Assembly: GCA_011048645.1 (NCBI GenBank)
Contig: DSDR01000271.1
Coordinates: 1 to 6,222, forward strand
Source of the DNA: Phycisphaerales bacterium
GTDB lineage: Bacteria; Planctomycetota; Phycisphaerae; Sedimentisphaerales; Anaerohalosphaeraceae
DNA: 6,222 bases
Direction: 5' to 3'
The position numbers and the translations under genes were made by a program. This document shows, piece after piece, positions 1 to 5,233 of this stretch. Under the pieces are notes generated by a model. That model made no database searches. It saw only the letters and a program-made list of their open reading frames with translations, and had not been told where the DNA came from. The number at the start of each line of letters is the position of its first letter. Position 1 is the stretch's first letter.

Positions 1-88
1 ACGGATGAAAAACACATCGAAACCGTCATCGATCAGAGGACATGTTTGGGGATTGACCGATCCGTTTGGGCGATTTGGACGGAGTTGG

Positions 89-652
89 TTACAGCATGTG
101 CCGAATCTCTTCGATGATGGCCGCCGGTTCAGCCATTCGACCGATCCCTTCCGTGCCGCAGGCCAGACGCCCGGTCTCTGGGCCGACGATACGGAATTTG
201 AGTTGTTCCTGAAGGCGCACCAGATTGGCCTGAACGATGGGGTTGGCCCACATTCGGCTGTTCATCGCCGGGGCCAGCAAAACCGGCTTGTTCCAGCAAA
301 CGCACAGCGTCGTACTGAGCAGGTCGTCGCACACGCCGGCGGCTGTCTTGGCGATGATGTTGGCCGTGGCCGGCGCGACCACCATCGCATCGGCCCAGTC
401 AGCCAGTTCGATGTGGCCGATTCTGAAATCCTCCGGCCCAGTCCACATCGAGGTGTAAACCGGCCGATGCGTCAGCGCCTGCACGCACACCGGCGTGACC
501 AGCCGACAGGCGCTGTCGGTCATAATCGTCTTCACCTGCGCCCCGGCGGCGGTCAGTTTGCCCGCCAGATCCGCCGCCTTGTACGCCGCGATTCCCCCGC
601 TGATGCCCAGCAGGATCCTGGCGTTTTCAAATTGTCGGTTCGTCTGATTCAT
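89..652 (-). CDS. coaC: Phosphopantothenoylcysteine decarboxylase (free-standing CoaC flavoprotein)
   Basis: Decarboxylates 4'-phosphopantothenoylcysteine to 4'-phosphopantetheine, the FMN-dependent step of coenzyme A synthesis in the cytoplasm. The 187-residue product is a single flavoprotein domain. It has the N-terminal GISGGIAAYK loop (16-25), an active-site-type His80 in GHIELADWAD, the PAMN motif with Asn131, and the substrate-clamp segment LACGTEGIGRM with Cys165. These match His75, Asn125 and Cys158 of E. coli CoaBC. The protein ends where the CoaC half of bifunctional CoaBC normally ends, so the CoaB synthetase half is absent and must be encoded elsewhere. I chose the ATG at 652; a GTG codon immediately before it is an alternative. 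No strong Shine-Dalgarno is visible, only a weak GAGATGAT about 10 bases away. It is the last visible gene of the leftward operon, 71 bases after rpoZ. The family is secure; the start is less so. Confidence 0.93.
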   Translation of the reverse strand: MNQTNRQFENARILLGISGGIAAYKAADLAGKLTAAGAQVKTIMTDSACRLVTPVCVQALTHRPVYTSMWTGPEDFRIGHIELADWADAMVVAPATANIIAKTAAGVCDDLLSTTLCVCWNKPVLLAPAMNSRMWANPIVQANLVRLQEQLKFRIVGPETGRLACGTEGIGRMAEPAAIIEEIRHML

Positions 653-677
653 CACGAGTTTATCATCTCAACGTTTG

Positions 678-709
678 ATCGACCGCCGGCGGCGTTCCGT
701 TGCGTCGAT
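678..709. repeat. Inverted repeat between rpoZ and coaC
   Basis: ATCGAC at 678-683 is the reverse complement of GTCGAT at 704-709, and the 20-base loop contains the self-complementary CCGCCGGCGG (683-692). In the leftward transcript this could form a GC-rich hairpin in the 71-base gap between rpoZ and coaC. There is no following U-run, so it is not a typical intrinsic terminator. It could affect mRNA stability or partly reduce coaC expression, or be chance in GC-rich sequence. Confidence 0.25.
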
Positions 710-723
710 GGGCGTCCAAGCGA

Positions 724-966
724 TCAAAACGGAGAGGCTTCCTGCTTGTCTTTCTTGTTGTTCTGAACGGCCGGATCTTCCAGCGCGATCTTGCCCTGAC
801 GGATTTCCTCGATGACGATTTCCATCTGCGTTTTACCCTCAGTGTCTTCGATCAGCGGCCGCCCGCCTTCCATCAGCTCAAGCATTCGTTTTTGAATCAG
901 CGCCGAGAGCTTAAACCGCCCGCCGACTTTGTTGAGAATCGTTGTGTCTTTCAGTTCTTCAATCAT
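724..966 (-). CDS. rpoZ: DNA-directed RNA polymerase omega subunit
   Basis: Small RNA polymerase subunit (Rpb6/omega family) that helps beta-prime fold and join the core enzyme. The 80-residue product carries the family core: KVGGRFKLSALIQKR (13-27) corresponds to the NRFxLxxLAxxRA helix of other omegas, followed by a G-G-RPLIED turn (34-41) and MEIVIEEIRQGKI (48-60), matching the usual ALREIxxGxI element. The tail (61-80) is charged and Lys-rich. The ATG at 966 is chosen because GAGAGG at 974-979 lies 7 bases upstream. The in-frame TTG at 972 would sit almost on top of that site. It lies 17 bases after gmk, a neighbour pair common in bacteria (gmk-rpoZ), which strengthens the call. Length is typical of the family. 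The wording of the core motif looks planctomycete-like from memory. Confidence 0.91.
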   Translation of the reverse strand: MIEELKDTTILNKVGGRFKLSALIQKRMLELMEGGRPLIEDTEGKTQMEIVIEEIRQGKIALEDPAVQNNKKDKQEASPF

Positions 967-973
967 ATTCAAA

Positions 974-979
974 CCTCTC
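974..979 (-). promoter_or_regulatory. Ribosome-binding site of rpoZ
   Basis: Minus-strand GAGAGG lies 7 bases before the ATG at 966. It decides the start in favour of this ATG over the upstream TTG at 972, which is only about one base from the site. Confidence 0.7.
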
Positions 980-983
980 TAAT

Positions 984-1583
984 CTATTGTTCTGTCTTCT
1001 GACTTCCGACCTCTAACCGTTGCTGAATAATATCGATCACGTCCTGCACGGCCTGGTCCAGTCTATCGTTGACTACCCAATATTCATAATGGGCTTTGCC
1101 TGTTTCGATTTCCGCTTCGGCGCGGGCCAGTCGTTTTTGTCGCGCTTCGGCGTCTTCGCCGCGGGCGCGCTTTTCGATCCGCCGCAGCAGCTCATCCATT
1201 CGCGGCGGCAGGATAAACACCATCATCGCCTCGGGCATCGTCTGCTTGACCTGCAAGCCGCCCTGTACGTCAATCTCGAGGATGACGATGCGTCCGTCAG
1301 CGATGGCCTGCTCGACCGGCTGACGCGGCGTGCCGTAATAATGGCCGAACACCTCGGCATACTCCAGAAACTGACCGGCCTGCCTTTGACGCTGAAACTC
1401 ATCGGGCGACAGGAAATAGTAATCCTTGCCGTCCATCTCGGATGCGCCTTTCGGCCGCGTCGTGGCTGAGACGCTCAAGACCGCATCCAGCCGCCGGACG
1501 ACCTGACGGCAAAGGGTACTCTTGCCCACTCCCGACGGTCCGCTGATGACAACCAGTGTGCCTTGTTTGGCCGACGTATCCAT
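984..1583 (-). CDS. gmk: Guanylate kinase
   Basis: Phosphorylates GMP (and dGMP) to the diphosphate using ATP, supplying GTP and recycling cyclic-di-GMP and RNA breakdown products. The 199-residue product has the P-loop GPSGVGKS (15-22) and a GMP-binding region SATTRP (39-44) through DGKDYYF (51-57). It also has FLEYAEVFGHYYGTP (72-86), EIDVQGG (103-109) and the Arg-rich lid RGEDAEARQKRLARA (141-155). Length is close to the usual 200-210. The loop after TTRP reads KGASEMDG rather than the common PRPGEVDG, so the second phosphate-contacting Arg is replaced. The start is ATG at 1583, with AGG 6 bases upstream; the adjacent ATG at 1586 is possible, with AGG only 3 bases away. A 21-residue longer frame lies inside yicC and does not align with the family. 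The gene starts 7 bases past the yicC stop, suggesting translational coupling. Confidence 0.97.
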   Translation of the reverse strand: MDTSAKQGTLVVISGPSGVGKSTLCRQVVRRLDAVLSVSATTRPKGASEMDGKDYYFLSPDEFQRQRQAGQFLEYAEVFGHYYGTPRQPVEQAIADGRIVILEIDVQGGLQVKQTMPEAMMVFILPPRMDELLRRIEKRARGEDAEARQKRLARAEAEIETGKAHYEYWVVNDRLDQAVQDVIDIIQQRLEVGSQKTEQ

Positions 1584-1589
1584 CATAAG

Positions 1590-1593
1590 CCTA
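1590..1593 (-). promoter_or_regulatory. gmk Shine-Dalgarno overlapping the yicC stop codon
   Basis: The minus-strand bases TAGG combine the yicC TAG stop with an AGG core 6 bases before the gmk ATG at 1583. A ribosome terminating on yicC would be positioned at the gmk start, consistent with coupled translation. The site is short, so confidence is moderate. Confidence 0.5.
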
Positions 1594-2475
1594 TTCGACG
1601 TTTTGCACCTGTTCTTTGATACGATCCACCGCACACTTGATGTCAATCACACGGCGGATGATTTCGGCGTTGGCGCTTTTGCTGCCGATGGTATTGGCCT
1701 CACGAAGCATTTCCTGTGCGATAAAATCCAGTCGTCGTCCCACCGCCCCGCCGTCGGCGCAACTTTGGCGAAACTGCTGTACGTGGCCGTCCAATCGGCT
1801 GATTTCCTCGGCAATATCGCATCGGTCGGCGTAAATCGCCGTCTCCCGCGCCACCTGATCCTCGGCGATCTTAAACTGCGCATCGGCCAGCAGCTCATCA
1901 ACCCGCTTTCGCAGCTTCTCACTGTACTCCCGCACCACAGACGGCGCCTGCGTGCGAATCGCGTTCAAAGATGACGCGATCACGTCGCAGTGGTTCAGCA
2001 TATCCTCGGCCAGTTGGCGGCCTTCTTCGCGGCGCGACCGCAGCAGTTCGTCTATCGCCTCCGTGCTCAAACCCAGAATCGTGCGACGCATCTGGTTGAC
2101 CGCTTCTTCATCGGGAATCATCGGCTGGACAATTCCCGGCAGATTCAGCAGCGACGCCAGATCAATCCGACAGATGCCGCTGTCGGCGGCCGGCATCGCT
2201 TCCAGTCGGTCGATATAGGTCTTAAGCGTCGATTCATCAATGTCAAACAGCGCCTGACCGGAGATATTTTTCATTCGCAGCGTATAGGAGACCGTGCCGC
2301 GATGAATCTTTTCACGATGCAGCTTTTCAATCTCGCCTTCCATAAACGCAACGATATCCGGCAGACGCAGTTGCGCCTTGAAGTACCGATTGTTGACGGT
2401 GCGCACCTCGACGGTATAAACCACGCCGCGGCTTTCGGTGCACGCCTGACCGAACCCAGTCATACTGCTGATCAT
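1591..2475 (-). CDS. yicC: YicC family protein (putative endoribonuclease)
   Basis: A full-length 294-residue member of the YicC/YloC family. E. coli YicC has been reported to act as an endoribonuclease involved in small-RNA turnover, so an RNA-degrading role is likely but not shown here. The N-terminal domain begins MISSMTGFGQ, the family's typical opening, followed by VEVRTVNNRYFK (22-33) and HRGTVSYTLR (58-67). The C-terminal domain (about 205-294) holds the signature GRRLDFIAQEMLREANTIGSKS (247-268) with many acidic and His-ready positions, then a helical end, IKEQVQNVE. The ATG at 2475 is supported by GGGAG 7 bases upstream and by alignment; ATG at 2463 would cut into the conserved N-terminus. 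It lies 27 bases after secG and directly before gmk. The yicC-gmk-rpoZ order is widespread in bacteria and suggests a shared link to RNA and nucleotide metabolism. Confidence 0.96.
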   Translation of the reverse strand: MISSMTGFGQACTESRGVVYTVEVRTVNNRYFKAQLRLPDIVAFMEGEIEKLHREKIHRGTVSYTLRMKNISGQALFDIDESTLKTYIDRLEAMPAADSGICRIDLASLLNLPGIVQPMIPDEEAVNQMRRTILGLSTEAIDELLRSRREEGRQLAEDMLNHCDVIASSLNAIRTQAPSVVREYSEKLRKRVDELLADAQFKIAEDQVARETAIYADRCDIAEEISRLDGHVQQFRQSCADGGAVGRRLDFIAQEMLREANTIGSKSANAEIIRRVIDIKCAVDRIKEQVQNVE

Positions 2476-2502
2476 CGCCGTACTCCCGACAGATACATCC
2501 GG

Positions 2503-2946
2503 TTAGTCCTGCTGCGGCGCAGACGGCTCTTCGGGTTGTTCCGGCAGCAACTCAGCCGCTTGACCGGCGGTCTGATCGACCTGCTCTTGGGTCGAGAGGA
2601 TCTCGTCGGCGACGTCATCGGCGGAAGGAACAGCAGGCATCTGCGACTGAGTTTGCGGCGTCGCCGCCGGCGCCAGCGTCGTTTCCCGCGGACGCATAAA
2701 TTTGCCCATCACCACCGCGCCCAGCAGGAACAACGATACCAGACAAATCGTCACCCACGTCAAAAAGTCGCCGGTTTTCGTGCCCAACAGACTGTTCGCT
2801 CCGCCGCCGCCGAACGCCGCGCCCAGACCGCCGCCGCGCCCCTTTTGAATCAGGACAATCATAATCAGCGCCACGGCCAGCAGCGCCCACAACACCGCAA
2901 ACAATTTCCACCCAAACGAAACACTCGCAAGCGGAAGATAAAGCAT
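2503..2946 (-). CDS. secG: Preprotein translocase subunit SecG with long C-terminal tail
   Basis: Inner-membrane subunit of the SecYEG channel that assists SecA-driven export. The 147-residue product has two hydrophobic helices (about 14-33 and 61-81) joined by the characteristic loop QKGRGGGLGAAFGGGG (34-49) followed by ANSLLGTKTGDFLT. This Gly-rich loop after VLIQ is the main hallmark of SecG. After helix 2 comes MRPRE and a tail of about 60 residues rich in Pro, Gln, Ala and acidic residues (85-147) with low sequence complexity. SecG proteins are often 75-110 residues, so this one is extended. The ATG at 2946 has GAGG 9 bases upstream; the in-frame TTG at 2961 overlaps that site and is less likely. 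It sits 46 bases after tpiA, a common tpiA-secG pairing, and 27 bases before yicC. Confidence 0.94.
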   Translation of the reverse strand: MLYLPLASVSFGWKLFAVLWALLAVALIMIVLIQKGRGGGLGAAFGGGGANSLLGTKTGDFLTWVTICLVSLFLLGAVVMGKFMRPRETTLAPAATPQTQSQMPAVPSADDVADEILSTQEQVDQTAGQAAELLPEQPEEPSAPQQD

Positions 2947-2992
2947 CTTGTTATACCTCAATTATAGAAAAACATGGATTTCTCAAAACCGT

Positions 2993-3748
2993 TTACGCGA
3001 CAGTTTTGACCATTTGCGCAAAATCATCCACCTTCAGGCTCGCCCCGCCGACCAGCAGACCATCGACATCCGGCTGCGCCATCAACTCGGCGGTGTTGCC
3101 CGGCTTGGCCGAACCGCCGTACTGAATCCGCAGCGACTCGGCGATGGTCTTGTCGAACATTTTCTCCAGCAGGCCGCGGATCATCGCGTGCACTTCCTGC
3201 GCCTGTTCGGGCGTAGCGGTCCGACCGGTGCCGATGGCCCAGACCGGTTCATAGGCAATCGTTACCGCCTGAATGCGCTCCTCGCACAGCCCTTCAAGGC
3301 CTTTTCGCACCTGCGATTCGACCACTTCCATCGTCTTGCCGCCGTCGCGTTCTTCGAGCAGCTCGCCGACACAGAAAATCGGCATCAGTCCGCCGGCAAT
3401 CGCCGCTTTGAGTTTTTTATTGATCAGCTCATCGGTCTCGCCGATGACATGCCGCCGTTCGGAATGGCCGAGGATGACATAGCTGCAACTGCAATCCTTG
3501 AGCATCTCGCAACTGATCTCGCCGGTAAAGGCGCCGTTGCCTTCAAAATAGACATCCTGCGCGCCCATCGCGATATTCGACGCACTCAGCGCCGCCGCAA
3601 CCGACTGCAAATAGACAAACGGCGGGCACACCGCCACATCCACCGTCTCCACAGATTCCAGTTCCTTGACCAGTCCCGCCGCCAGCGCCACAGCGGTGGC
3701 GCTGTTGGTGTTCATCTTCCAGTTTCCGGCAATAAACGGTTTTCTCAT
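2993..3748 (-). CDS. tpiA: Triosephosphate isomerase
   Basis: Interconverts dihydroxyacetone phosphate and glyceraldehyde 3-phosphate in glycolysis and gluconeogenesis, acting as a cytoplasmic dimer. The 251-residue TIM barrel shows every hallmark. Lys11 lies in AGNWKMN (7-13), the catalytic His95 in ILGHSERR (92-99), and the catalytic Glu167 in AYEPVWAIGTG (165-175), which also forms flexible loop 6. The phosphate-binding segments are YGGSAKPGN (210-218) and GLLVGGASL (230-238). Length is typical (about 250). The start is ATG at 3748, giving MRKPFIAGNWKMN: GGAG is 9 bases upstream. Earlier in-frame GTG (3763) and ATG (3757) codons flank or abut that site and add unaligned residues. It follows pheA by 69 bases and precedes secG by 46 bases. 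Confidence 0.98.
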   Translation of the reverse strand: MRKPFIAGNWKMNTNSATAVALAAGLVKELESVETVDVAVCPPFVYLQSVAAALSASNIAMGAQDVYFEGNGAFTGEISCEMLKDCSCSYVILGHSERRHVIGETDELINKKLKAAIAGGLMPIFCVGELLEERDGGKTMEVVESQVRKGLEGLCEERIQAVTIAYEPVWAIGTGRTATPEQAQEVHAMIRGLLEKMFDKTIAESLRIQYGGSAKPGNTAELMAQPDVDGLLVGGASLKVDDFAQMVKTVA

Positions 3749-3757
3749 CGAAGACAT

Positions 3758-3761
3758 CTCC
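3758..3761 (-). promoter_or_regulatory. Ribosome-binding site of tpiA
   Basis: Minus-strand GGAG lies 9 bases before the ATG at 3748. It directly abuts the earlier ATG at 3757, with zero spacing, and so argues against that start. Confidence 0.65.
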
Positions 3762-3817
3762 ACTATTGTAGGTTAGCGATCCACACTGTTGTTACGTTTA
3801 CATTTTGCCTTGTTCAT

Positions 3818-4888
3818 TTACATCACCGCCGTGCTGCGCGGAAAGCTGCCCAGCACCGACAGTTGCAGGCAGTGCGATTTGGCCTGCTCCAGCGCTTTTT
3901 GTACATGGGCGTCCAGCCGATGGCCCAGAAAATCGACAAAAAAGTAATATTCCCATTCGCGTTTTCGGTTCGGACGCGACCCGATATTGGTCATATTCAG
4001 GTCGTATTCTTTGAACACATTCAGCACATCCACCAGCGCCCCGGTTCGATGGGCGGTACTGAACAAGATAATCGTCTTGTCGTCGCCGCTGGGCTGGGCG
4101 TCCTGTTTACTGATAATCAAAAACCGCGTGATATTGTTTGAAATATCCTCGATATCCGGACAGAGAATCTTCAGTCCGTATATCTCGGCGGCAACCGCCG
4201 AGGCAATCGCCGCCGCGGCCTTCTCCGAGGCCGCCAACTGCGCCGCCCGCGACGAGGAGGCCACCGGAATCATCTCGGCGTCCTTAAACGTGGCCGCCAG
4301 CCAGTTTCGGCACTGGGCGAAAATCTCCGGCTGCGAATAAATCCGCTCAATCGCCGTCATCGGACAGGTCGCCATCAGATGGTGATGGATCGCCATATTC
4401 GCCTCGGCGCAGACCATCACGTCCGTCTCGACAAAGGCGTCCAGCGACTCGCGCACGCCGCCGCCGGCGCTGTTCTCGACCGGCACAATCCCGAAATCAC
4501 AGTGCCCTTTGCTGACTTCCTCAAAAATCCCGCGAATATCGGCCAGCGCCTCGTAATCCACGCTCTGGCCGAACTTCAGGATGGCCGCGTTGTGCGAAAA
4601 ACTGCCCTTTGGACCCAGATATCCGATCCGCAGCGGCCGTTCGAGAAAGAACGACCCGCTCATAATCTCCCGCCAGATCGCGTTCAGCGCCTTGTCCGGC
4701 AGCGGGCCTTTGTTCAGCTCGGCGATCTTATCAAAGACCGCCTTTTCCCGATGCGGCACATAAATCGGCGTCGCGGACGACTGTTTGAGCCTGCCGATTT
4801 CGACCACGACCTGCGCACGCTCATTGATCAGCTCCACGAGCTTCTCGTCGATTGCGTCGATCTTTTTGCGCAATTCGTCCAACGACAT
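3818..4888 (-). CDS. pheA: Bifunctional chorismate mutase / prephenate dehydratase (P-protein)
   Basis: Converts chorismate to prephenate and then to phenylpyruvate, the committed route to phenylalanine. The 356-residue product has three parts. An AroQ chorismate mutase domain (about 1-82) opens MSLDELRKKIDAIDEKL, with Arg24, Lys35, Arg47 and Glu48 in expected active-site positions. A prephenate dehydratase domain (about 86-262) contains YLGPKGSFSH (90-99), DFGIVPVENS (131-140) and the catalytic NITRF (252-256). A C-terminal ACT domain (about 271-352) has GALVDVLNVF (283-292) and binds phenylalanine in relatives. The ACT motif usually written ESRP reads GSRP (303-306). The ATG at 4888 is chosen because it begins exactly at the AroQ start and has GAGGTG about 10 bases upstream; TTG at 4915 would add nine unaligned residues without a Shine-Dalgarno. 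It is the first gene of the leftward unit. Confidence 0.97.
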   Translation of the reverse strand: MSLDELRKKIDAIDEKLVELINERAQVVVEIGRLKQSSATPIYVPHREKAVFDKIAELNKGPLPDKALNAIWREIMSGSFFLERPLRIGYLGPKGSFSHNAAILKFGQSVDYEALADIRGIFEEVSKGHCDFGIVPVENSAGGGVRESLDAFVETDVMVCAEANMAIHHHLMATCPMTAIERIYSQPEIFAQCRNWLAATFKDAEMIPVASSSRAAQLAASEKAAAAIASAVAAEIYGLKILCPDIEDISNNITRFLIISKQDAQPSGDDKTIILFSTAHRTGALVDVLNVFKEYDLNMTNIGSRPNRKREWEYYFFVDFLGHRLDAHVQKALEQAKSHCLQLSVLGSFPRSTAVM

Positions 4889-4955
4889 CCGCTTTACACA
4901 CCTCAGGGGCGTCAATGATTAAGAATATACTTCGCCGATCTTAGCAGAAACGACC

Positions 4956-4984
4956 TATTTACCAAAAAACACACCCTGCGTCAA
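4956..4984 (-). promoter_or_regulatory. Candidate sigma70-like promoter for the pheA operon
   Basis: On the minus strand TTGACG (plus 4979-4984, five of six to TTGACA) is followed after 17 bases by TAAATA (plus 4956-4961), a weak -10. Transcription would begin near 4949, giving a leader of about 60 bases before the pheA ATG. No Phe-rich leader peptide or attenuator hairpin is visible in that leader. A second weak option uses TTGGTA and TAAGAT slightly downstream. This is motif matching only. Confidence 0.35.
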
Positions 4985-5114
4985 CCAAAATGAACCCAAC
5001 AGCATATTTTTATTCGCCCAAAACAGGATACAAAAACACGACAAATCAGCATAAAGGCGCCCATAAAAGATGGACTATCCGGAAAACCATGGCCTTTTGA
5101 GGCCCGTTGAAGTA

Positions 5115-5135
5115 TTGTATAGTCGGATAATACAA
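5115..5135. repeat. Inverted repeat, possible operator near the ltaE promoter
   Basis: TTGTAT (5115-5120) and ATACAA (5130-5135) form a perfect 6-base inverted repeat around a 9-base spacer. Within it lie -10-like hexamers TATAGT (5118-5123) and GATAAT (5126-5131), though no good -35 sits at the right distance; TTGAGG at 5097-5102 is 15 bases from TATAGT. The geometry fits a dimeric repressor site over a promoter about 100 bases upstream of ltaE. Equally, it could be chance in AT-rich DNA. Confidence 0.3.
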
Positions 5136-5222
5136 CGGCAATGGACTGCGATGCATTGGGCGGCTGAATCCGGGCTGTTTTTTGCTCTCGTTCAGAAAAC
5201 CTAATTTAGCCACTTTTTGGAT

Positions 5223-5227
5223 AGGAA
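5223..5227 (+). promoter_or_regulatory. Ribosome-binding site of ltaE
   Basis: AGGAA lies 6 bases before the ATG at 5234 and supports that start, which also matches the family N-terminus. Confidence 0.7.
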
Positions 5228-5233
5228 TTATCT

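Larger units (their letters stand above)
4889..5233. other. Divergent intergenic control region between pheA and ltaE
   Basis: This 345-base stretch separates two diverging genes and must hold both promoters. The left part (4916-5060) is A/T-richer than the genes and holds the candidate pheA promoter. The right part holds an inverted repeat at 5115-5135, a weaker one (CAATG 5139-5143 with CATTG 5154-5158), a short open frame at 5070-5204, a six-T run at 5178-5183 without a hairpin before it, and the ltaE ribosome-binding site. No tRNA, known riboswitch or recognised conserved protein was seen. Confidence 0.7.

Noticed and set aside
1..88. Possible start of another leftward gene after coaC
   Set aside because: The minus strand has short frames reaching the edge, but no start with a Shine-Dalgarno and no recognisable motif. 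Too short to call. No terminator hairpin is seen here either.
5..766. 253-codon plus-strand open frame opposite coaC and the rpoZ end
   Set aside because: The product is rich in Arg, His, Gly and Pro, resembles no family, and lies antisense to a gene with intact catalytic motifs. It is a codon-bias shadow.
1990..2967. 325-codon plus-strand open frame opposite yicC and secG
   Set aside because: Arg/Gln/His-rich with long runs of Arg, crossing two well-supported minus-strand genes. No recognisable domain.
2961..2986. Perfect TATAAT with TTGAGA upstream, as a promoter for secG
   Set aside because: The spacer is only 14 bases, and a transcript from it would begin inside or after the secG Shine-Dalgarno, removing it. 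Probably just AT-rich sequence before a ribosome-binding site.
2948..4141. 397-codon plus-strand open frame opposite tpiA and part of pheA
   Set aside because: Long, but Arg/His/Gln-rich and antisense to fully conserved tpiA and pheA. Long antisense frames are expected in GC-rich coding DNA.
5091..5104. GGCC-TTTTGA-GGCC mini-hairpin next to CCATGG
   Set aside because: A four-base stem and a common restriction-type palindrome are expected by chance.
5161..5183. GC-rich stretch followed by six Ts, resembling an intrinsic terminator
   Set aside because: The GC-rich part contains direct rather than inverted repeats (GGCTG and GGGCTG), so no stem forms before the T-run.
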